Below, one piece after another: positions 58,860-64,000 of a stretch of DNA of 64,000 nt (its first letter is position 1; every line of letters begins with the position of its first letter). The stretch is taken from assembly GCF_900079775.1 (NCBI RefSeq), contig NZ_LT556049.1, positions 460,810 through 524,809 of the forward strand, written 5' to 3'. The translations under genes and the position numbers were made by a program. This stretch comes from Leyella lascolaii. Lineage in GTDB: Bacteria > Bacteroidota > Bacteroidia > Bacteroidales > Bacteroidaceae. Under the pieces are notes generated by a model. That model worked only from the letters and a program-made list of their open reading frames with translations, did no database searches and was not told the DNA's origin.

Positions 58860-59110
58860 CTTTTGGCTCACGTAACGTGCTCTTTGGCGAGCCGGAACGG
58901 GCTCTTTGGGAGGGTGAGAAAGGCTCTTTGGAGAGGTGAGAGGGTGTGTTTGGGGAGGGTGAGAAGGGATGATGGGGAGAATGTGAAGTGTAATGTGGTG
59001 ATAGTCAGGGTGTTATTGAAAGCGCGTATTTTGGCGTTATTTGCAGCCGAGGGAACTGTCGGGCACAAATATGCGGGTTTTGAGAACGTTTTATTTAACA
59101 CTTGCGGCTT
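58860..59110. repeat. Intergenic repeat element, copy E
   Basis: Units GGAACGGGCTCTTTGGGAGG, then GAGAAAGGCTCTTTGGAGAGG and GAGAGGGTGTGTTTGGGGAGG-type copies, period about 22 bp (58897-58985). A right hairpin GCGTATTTTGGCG ... AAATATGCGGGTTTTGAG (about 59022-59082) corresponds to that of copy D. The left motif is not recognised. Together with array R4 it fills the dtd-uvrC gap; no gene seen. Confidence 0.5.
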
Positions 59111-59145
59111 TTTAGTTGACATATGGCAACTATGTACACAGTTGC

Positions 59146-60981
59146 TCACTGTGCGTTGTCGAAATGGCGTCTCAGAGCCTCTGCCCGCGCCTTTCCCACC
59201 ACCTCCGCTATCGCCTCGATGTCCGCCTCACGTATGCGCTTCACGCTCTTGAACCGCCTCAGCAGTGCCTCCGCGCTCTTCTTTCCTATTCCGCTGATGT
59301 TGTCGAGCTCGCTGTGCAGTGCGTGCTTCGACCTTTTGTCGCGGTGGAAGCTGATGGCGTAGCGGTGTACCTCGTCCTGAATCTTCGTCAGGGCGTGGAA
59401 GAGTTCGCTGTCGGTCTTAAGTGCCACCACCTGTGGCGGGAAACCATAGAGCAGTTCGTTGGTGCGGTGACGGTCGTTCTTGGCGAGTCCGGCGATGGGT
59501 ATGGCGAGTCCGAGCTCGTCCTCCACCACCTTGCGCACCACCTCCATCTGACCCTTTCCGCCGTCGGTTATGATGAGGTCGGGCAGGGGTTCGCCCTCCT
59601 CGCTCATGCGTCCGTAGCGCCGTCTCACCACCTCCTGCATCGAGGCGTAGTCGTCCGGACCGCAGACGGTGCGTATGTTGTACTTCCGATAGTCCTTTTT
59701 CGACGGTTTCATGGCTTTGAACACCACACATCCGGCTACGGCGTCGGTGCCCGATATGTTGGAGTTGTCGAAGCACTCTATGTGATACGGCATCTTCTTC
59801 ATCTGCAGTTTCTGCTGCAGTTCCTTCATAAGCCGCGTCTGTTTCTGCTCCGGATTGAGCTTCTCTGCCTGTTTCAGACGGTCGAACTTGTATTGTCGGC
59901 AGTTCATCTCCGACAGTTCGAGCAGGTGCTTCTTGTCGCCCCGTTGCGGTACAATGAACGTAGCCTCGCGCATCTTCCAGCTCATCTCGAACGGGACGAT
60001 TATCTCCGAAGCCTTGCTGCCGAACCGTTCGCGTATCTCCGGAATCGCCGTGAGGAGCAGTTCCTCGTCGGTCTCGTCGAGCTTACGCTTGTATTCGAAC
60101 GTGAAACTCTGGTTTATCGCACCGTTTTTCACGTGTATGAAGTTGATGAAAGCGTTGCGGCGGCTGTCGTCGTCGGCTATGCTGAACACGTCAATGTCTG
60201 TTATGGTGTGGCTCACAACCTCGCTCTTGGCGCAGAAACTCTCTATGAGGACGTACTTCTGTTTCAACGCTTCCGCCTCCTCAAACTTCATCTCGGCTGC
60301 CTTTTGCATCATCTCCGCATATATGGCGCGGCTTATCTCGCGCGTGTTTCCCTTCAGAATCTCCTTCGCCTGCTCAATGTTGGCGCGGTAGTCCTCCCAT
60401 GTCTGGCACCCGGTGCACGGCGCGTTGCAGTTGTGTATGTGGTATTCCAGGCATGGTTTGTATTTGTTCTGCTCTATTCCCTCCTTGGTTATCGGCATGC
60501 GGCACGTGCGGGGCTTGTAGAGCTTCTTTATAAGGTCGAGTATGGCATACATGCTTGCCAGATGACTGTATGGTCCGTAGAATGTGCCGAACTTGCGGTT
60601 TATCTGCCGCGTCTTGAATATTCTCGGCAGATATTCGTTGGTTATGCAGATGCTGGGGTAGGTCTTTCCATCCTTCAGCAAAACGTTGTAGCGTGGGTTG
60701 TATTTCTTTATCAGACTGTTCTCCAGCAACAGGGCATCCTCCTCGGTGTTCACCACCGTGTAGCTGATGTCTCTTATCTTCGAGACGAGCACCTTTGTCT
60801 TGAACCGGTCTACCTCCTTATGGAAATAGGAGGATACGCGCTTCTTCAGACTCTTTGCCTTGCCCACGTATATTATGACGTGGTTTTCATCATAAAACTG
60901 ATAGCTCCCCGGCTTGTCGGGCATGCTCAGTACGATGCTCTTCAGTCTCTCGGTTATCTGCTGTTTCTCGTCTTTGTTCAT
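59146..60981 (-). CDS. uvrC: Excinuclease ABC subunit C
   Basis: A 611-residue nuclease making both incisions in nucleotide excision repair. The N-terminal GIY-YIG domain shows GSYQFYDENHVIIYVGKAKS (residues about 24-43); a UVR motif lies near 205-240, the C-terminal endonuclease domain has ECFDNSNISGTDAVAG and LIITDGGKGQ, and helix-hairpin-helix motifs finish the protein (DNISGIGKKSAEALLRRF). Complete and canonical in length. Confidence 0.96.
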   Translation of the reverse strand: MNKDEKQQITERLKSIVLSMPDKPGSYQFYDENHVIIYVGKAKSLKKRVSSYFHKEVDRFKTKVLVSKIRDISYTVVNTEEDALLLENSLIKKYNPRYNVLLKDGKTYPSICITNEYLPRIFKTRQINRKFGTFYGPYSHLASMYAILDLIKKLYKPRTCRMPITKEGIEQNKYKPCLEYHIHNCNAPCTGCQTWEDYRANIEQAKEILKGNTREISRAIYAEMMQKAAEMKFEEAEALKQKYVLIESFCAKSEVVSHTITDIDVFSIADDDSRRNAFINFIHVKNGAINQSFTFEYKRKLDETDEELLLTAIPEIRERFGSKASEIIVPFEMSWKMREATFIVPQRGDKKHLLELSEMNCRQYKFDRLKQAEKLNPEQKQTRLMKELQQKLQMKKMPYHIECFDNSNISGTDAVAGCVVFKAMKPSKKDYRKYNIRTVCGPDDYASMQEVVRRRYGRMSEEGEPLPDLIITDGGKGQMEVVRKVVEDELGLAIPIAGLAKNDRHRTNELLYGFPPQVVALKTDSELFHALTKIQDEVHRYAISFHRDKRSKHALHSELDNISGIGKKSAEALLRRFKSVKRIREADIEAIAEVVGKARAEALRRHFDNAQ

Positions 60982-61021
60982 GATGCGTAACTTGTTTATA
61001 TAGAGTGATTTTGTGTGTTAA

Positions 61022-61037
61022 AGTTTCACGTGAAACC
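61022..61037. promoter_or_regulatory. parS-like site 1
   Basis: AGTTTCACGTGAAACC matches the ParB-binding consensus TGTTnCACGTGAAACA except at its two outermost bases each side; the 14-bp core GTTTCACGTGAAAC is a perfect palindrome. It lies between uvrC and apt. Confidence 0.75.
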
Positions 61038-61235
61038 TTAATTGTCTCTTGCCTGCTTCCGTCTTGTCCCTGATGATGTTTGCTGGTGCTCCGGCACAAG
61101 TACCGTGCGCTCGTCGGAGGGCATACGTTCCGCGCTGTAGAATGTCTGTTGTATTGCTGTAGAATGTCTGCCGTGCTGTGGTCAGATTTTTTCTCGCGTC
61201 GCACGGTATCGGTGACGTGTGAGAGGTGATAAGTT

Positions 61236-61301
61236 AAAAACAGCCGGCTGAGCCGCGTTCTCCGATACGTCATTGTGTCGGTGTCGCGTTTCAGCCGGCT
61301 G
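61236..61301 (-). terminator. Terminator after apt
   Basis: CAGCCGGCTGA (61241-61251) pairs with TCAGCCGGCTG (61291-61301), CGCG pairs inside, and five U follow on the minus strand (61236-61240). Each arm is itself palindromic and contains GCCGGC. Confidence 0.8.
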
Positions 61302-61315
61302 GTGGAGTGGGTGCG

Positions 61316-61852
61316 TTACACTTGCAGAAGTGTGGTTATCTCTATGTCGTCGTCGAACACGTCGCGTCCGTTCATATTCTCGTTTATCAGTTCTATGATG
61401 AAGTTGCAGTACACCTTCTTCGGGTGGAACTTCTTCACGAGGTCGCATGCCGCCTTCATCGTGCCGCCTGTGGCGAGCAGGTCGTCGTGCAGCAGAATCA
61501 CGTCGTTCTCGTCGATTGCATCGTTGTGAATCTCTATTGTGTCTGTGCCATACTCCTTCGCATATGTTTGCTGGACGGTGTCGCACGGCAGTTTGCCAGG
61601 TTTGCGGCACAATACGATGCCTGCTCCGAGACGGAGCGCGATGGCGGAAGACATGACGAATCCGCGCGACTCTATGCCTACTATCTTCGTGATGCCTTTA
61701 TCTTTATAAAGCTCATACAGTTCGTCGTTTATTATCCTCAGACACTCCGGATTCTTGAACAGTGTTGTCACGTCTCTGAAGTTCACTCCTTTCTTCGGCC
61801 AATCCTTTATGCAGCGCAGGTTTGCCAGTAATACTTTGTTGTTCATTTTCAA
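61316..61852 (-). CDS. apt: Adenine phosphoribosyltransferase
   Basis: A 178-residue purine-salvage enzyme making AMP from adenine and PRPP. The PRPP motif is VILLHDDLLATGGTM (about residues 119-133), with IVGIESRGFVMSSAIA near 60. It sits between two parS-like sites, downstream of mnmG on the same strand, with its own terminator. Confidence 0.95.
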   Translation of the reverse strand: MKMNNKVLLANLRCIKDWPKKGVNFRDVTTLFKNPECLRIINDELYELYKDKGITKIVGIESRGFVMSSAIALRLGAGIVLCRKPGKLPCDTVQQTYAKEYGTDTIEIHNDAIDENDVILLHDDLLATGGTMKAACDLVKKFHPKKVYCNFIIELINENMNGRDVFDDDIEITTLLQV

Positions 61853-61880
61853 TAAGTTATGATGTGTTTATTATTCTTTT

Positions 61881-61896
61881 TGTTTCACGTGGAACT
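61881..61896. promoter_or_regulatory. parS-like site 2
   Basis: TGTTTCACGTGGAACT matches the common parS form TGTTTCACGTGGAACA at 15 of 16 positions. It overlaps the first two bases of the mnmG stop codon (61895-61897) and lies 845-860 bp from site 1. Confidence 0.82.
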
Positions 61897-63766
61897 ATCG
61901 GTGCATCAGCACAAGCAGTACATTGATGTCGCTCGGTGACACTCCCGGAATCCTGCTTGCCTGTGCCAGTGTCTCGGGATTTATCCTTTCGAGTTTCTGG
62001 CGCGCCTCTGTCGAGAGCTCGTGCAGTTCCGCATAATTGAAGTGTCCTCTTATCCTGATATTCTCAAGACGGTGCATCTTGTCGGCAATAAGCCGTTCAC
62101 GTTCTATATAACCTTTATATTTGATACATATCTCAGCCGCTTCCACCGTCTCTTCCCGTCGCGCGTCTATCGAATAAATCAGTTCTTTCAGTAACGGAAC
62201 AATCTCGCTGAGGTTCTCCATCGTTATTTGCGGGCGCGATATAAGGTCTGCCAGACTGCATCCCATGCGCAGCGGGGCAGTGCCGAGACGCTCGAGCGCG
62301 TCGTTTATTTCGCGCGGTTTTACCGATGTACGGTTACAGAATTCAACGATTTTATCGATGTTCTGTTTTTTCTTTATCCAAATGTCGTAACGCGGTCTTT
62401 TCACAATTCCGAGGTCATATCCCATCTGTGTGAGCCGCGCGTCGGCGTTGTCCTGACGCAGCAGTATGCGGTATTCGGCGCGCGACGTGAACATCCGGTA
62501 CGGCTCGTCAACTCCTTTGGTGGTCAGGTCGTCTATGAGCACGCCGATATACGCCTCGTCGCGTTTGAGCACCACAGGGTCGCTGCCTGCGCAGGCGAGT
62601 GCGGCGTTGATGCCGGCGATTATTCCCTGTCCTCCGGCTTCCTCATATCCGGTGGTGCCGTTCACCTGTCCTGCCATGTAAAGACCTTTTATTATCTTCG
62701 ATTCAAGCGACGGGTAGAGCTGCGTAGGGTCGAAGTAGTCATACTCTATAGCGTATCCGGCGCGGTAGACCTTCACATCGCGCAGTGCCGGAATCTTTCT
62801 GAGAGCCTCTATCTGTATGTCCATCGGCATGCTTGAGGAGAAACCGTTGAGATACATCTCGTTCGTATCCTCGCCTTCGGGTTCGAGAAAGAGCGGGTGC
62901 TGGTCCTTGTCTGGGAATGTGACGAGCTTTGTCTCGATGGACGGACAGTAGCGCGGACCGGTGCTCTGTATCTGTCCGTTGAAGAGGGGAGAGTCCGCCA
63001 GTCCCGACCGCAGTGTGTCGTGCACGTCCTTGTTGGTGTAGCATGTCCAACACGAAAGCTGTTTTAGAGGGCGCGGTTCGCTGATGTAGCTGAAGCAGTG
63101 GTGTCCGTTCTCGCCCGGCTGCTCTTCCATGTTCTCAAAGTGAACGCTCCGTCTGTCTATTCTCACAGGCGTCCCCGTCTTCATGCGCATGGCGTTTATG
63201 CCGTGGCGAGTTATGCTTTCCGTGAGATGAAGTACCGCCGGTTCGGCGCAGCGTCCGCCCGGAACCTTGTGCCGTCCGATGTGCATCAGTCCGTTGAGGA
63301 ATGTCCCCGCCGATATGATTGTGCAGCGGGCGTGCAGCTCCACTCCCCATATCGTGCGCACACCTTCGGCGTGTCCGTCCCTGACAATCAGTTCCTCAGC
63401 CTGGTCCTGCCATATGTCGAGGTTGTCAACGGAGTCGAGCACGTGTCTCCACTGCCAGATGAACTTCTCCCGATCGCACTGTGCCCTCGGGCTCCATACG
63501 GCAGGTCCCTTGCCCCGGTTGAGCATTCTGAACTGTATCGATGCCGCGTCTGTCACCAGACCCATATATCCTCCGAGCGCGTCTATCTCACGCACGATCT
63601 GTCCTTTGGCTATTCCTCCTACGGCGGGGTTGCAGCTCATCTGGGCTATCTTGTTCATGTCCATTGTCACAAGGCATGTCCTCGCTCCCATTCCGGCTGC
63701 GGCTGACGCTGCCTCGCAGCCCGCGTGGCCTCCTCCGATTACGAGTACGTCATAAAATAAATCCAT
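61895..63766 (-). CDS. mnmG: tRNA uridine-5-carboxymethylaminomethyl modification enzyme
   Basis: A 623-residue FAD enzyme that with MnmE modifies the wobble uridine of several tRNAs. The FAD-binding VIGGGHAGCEAASAAAGMGA is at residues 8-27, with SCNPAVGGIAKGQIVREID and the second signature GQVNGTTGYEEAGGQG near 368. The C-terminal helical domain binds tRNA. Often near the replication origin; the flanking parS site agrees. Confidence 0.97.
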   Translation of the reverse strand: MDLFYDVLVIGGGHAGCEAASAAAGMGARTCLVTMDMNKIAQMSCNPAVGGIAKGQIVREIDALGGYMGLVTDAASIQFRMLNRGKGPAVWSPRAQCDREKFIWQWRHVLDSVDNLDIWQDQAEELIVRDGHAEGVRTIWGVELHARCTIISAGTFLNGLMHIGRHKVPGGRCAEPAVLHLTESITRHGINAMRMKTGTPVRIDRRSVHFENMEEQPGENGHHCFSYISEPRPLKQLSCWTCYTNKDVHDTLRSGLADSPLFNGQIQSTGPRYCPSIETKLVTFPDKDQHPLFLEPEGEDTNEMYLNGFSSSMPMDIQIEALRKIPALRDVKVYRAGYAIEYDYFDPTQLYPSLESKIIKGLYMAGQVNGTTGYEEAGGQGIIAGINAALACAGSDPVVLKRDEAYIGVLIDDLTTKGVDEPYRMFTSRAEYRILLRQDNADARLTQMGYDLGIVKRPRYDIWIKKKQNIDKIVEFCNRTSVKPREINDALERLGTAPLRMGCSLADLISRPQITMENLSEIVPLLKELIYSIDARREETVEAAEICIKYKGYIERERLIADKMHRLENIRIRGHFNYAELHELSTEARQKLERINPETLAQASRIPGVSPSDINVLLVLMHR

Positions 63767-63790
63767 TATTTGCTGTATAATTTAGAGTCG

Positions 63791-63798
63791 CAAAATTA
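63791..63798 (-). promoter_or_regulatory. -7 box of mnmG
   Basis: TAATTTTG on the minus strand, full consensus, 25 nt before the mnmG start. Confidence 0.5.
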
Positions 63799-63829
63799 AG
63801 AATAAAAATCGATTTTTGCCTTAAAATAG

Positions 63830-63860
63830 TTTGATTTATCATTAAAATATAGTATTTTTG
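63830..63860 (+). promoter_or_regulatory. Promoter of the sdhC-like gene
   Basis: TTTG at 63830-63833, 19-nt spacer, TATTTTTG at 63853-63860, a full match. The leader of about 110 nt contains a stem CCGTTAC (63878-63884) with GTAACGG (63895-63901). Confidence 0.7.
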
Positions 63861-63977
63861 CATTCTGTATGGGGCAGCCGTTACCTACAAGAAAGTAACG
63901 GAGGGCGCGTGCTTAACTGCTATGTTATGTTGAATCTAAATAAATCTAACAGTTAAATAATTAAATTTCAATCATTT

Positions 63978-64000
63978 ATGTGGTTAATCAATTCTTCTAT
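63978..64000 (+). CDS. Succinate dehydrogenase/fumarate reductase cytochrome b subunit, partial
   Basis: Only seven full codons are inside the window, MWLINSS. This beginning, with the promoter and leader before it, matches the N-terminus of the Bacteroidetes cytochrome b subunit (sdhC/frdC), which continues into SSIGRK. The rest lies beyond the window, so the call rests on a short stretch. Confidence 0.5.

Overview
The window reads as the chromosome of a member of the Bacteroidales, most likely Prevotellaceae. Promoters carry the Bacteroidetes -7 box TAnnTTTG, often with a TTG/TTTG about 19-20 nt upstream. Other pointers are a Bacteroidetes HU-related protein followed by a 'smalltalk' peptide, a GEVEDY/C-terminal-sorting-type secreted protein, GH127 and GH35 enzymes, and a final partial gene that starts like the Bacteroidetes succinate dehydrogenase cytochrome b subunit. 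Two parS-like sites beside mnmG suggest the right end lies near the replication origin. Most genes are on the minus strand. I saw no rRNA, tRNA, transposase or prophage gene.

Layout. 0-6 kb: lipoprotein MBL hydrolase, flavodoxin plus DUF2023 partner, an AT-rich NgoMIV-type restriction-modification pair, then four 88-bp promoter/leader repeats in front of a YgbA_NO-family gene. 6-15 kb: GH127 arabinofuranosidase, HU - smalltalk - a further 33-residue peptide, acpP-fabF-rnc, a GT9 glycosyltransferase. 15-24 kb: a complete glucuronate operon (uxaC, kdgK, eda, MFS carrier, SDR mannonate oxidoreductase, uxuA) facing a LacI-type regulator. 24-27 kb: mainly repeats plus two secreted proteins of unknown function. 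27-33 kb: nrdAB, rubredoxin, an NahK-like sugar kinase. 33-45 kb: TrmH methyltransferase, a large putative glycoside hydrolase, sufE, a U32 protein, GH35 beta-galactosidase and a sorting-type secreted protein whose signal peptide is cut off by one in-frame TGA. 45-53 kb: lgt, ychF, an M50 protease, a frameshifted small lipoprotein, polA, a polyprenyl synthase. 53-64 kb: deoC, a MazG-like hydrolase, a second restriction-modification pair, dtd, about 1.7 kb of repeats, uvrC, apt, mnmG and the start of sdhC.

The intergenic DNA is unusually structured. (1) Twenty-two copies of a 22-bp palindrome lie in five arrays at a centre-to-centre spacing of 87-89 bp. (2) A promoter-plus-hairpin leader family occurs tandemly (4 x 88 bp; 2 x 67 bp) and singly, with paired-base changes that keep a stem. 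(3) Five loci hold a roughly 300-500 bp element built from degenerate ~22-bp units around GGAACGGGCTTTTCC. (4) Three ~196-bp elements with terminal inverted repeats share a TGTAGCGGGCTACA centre. These families, rather than any single operon, are the least explained part of the window.
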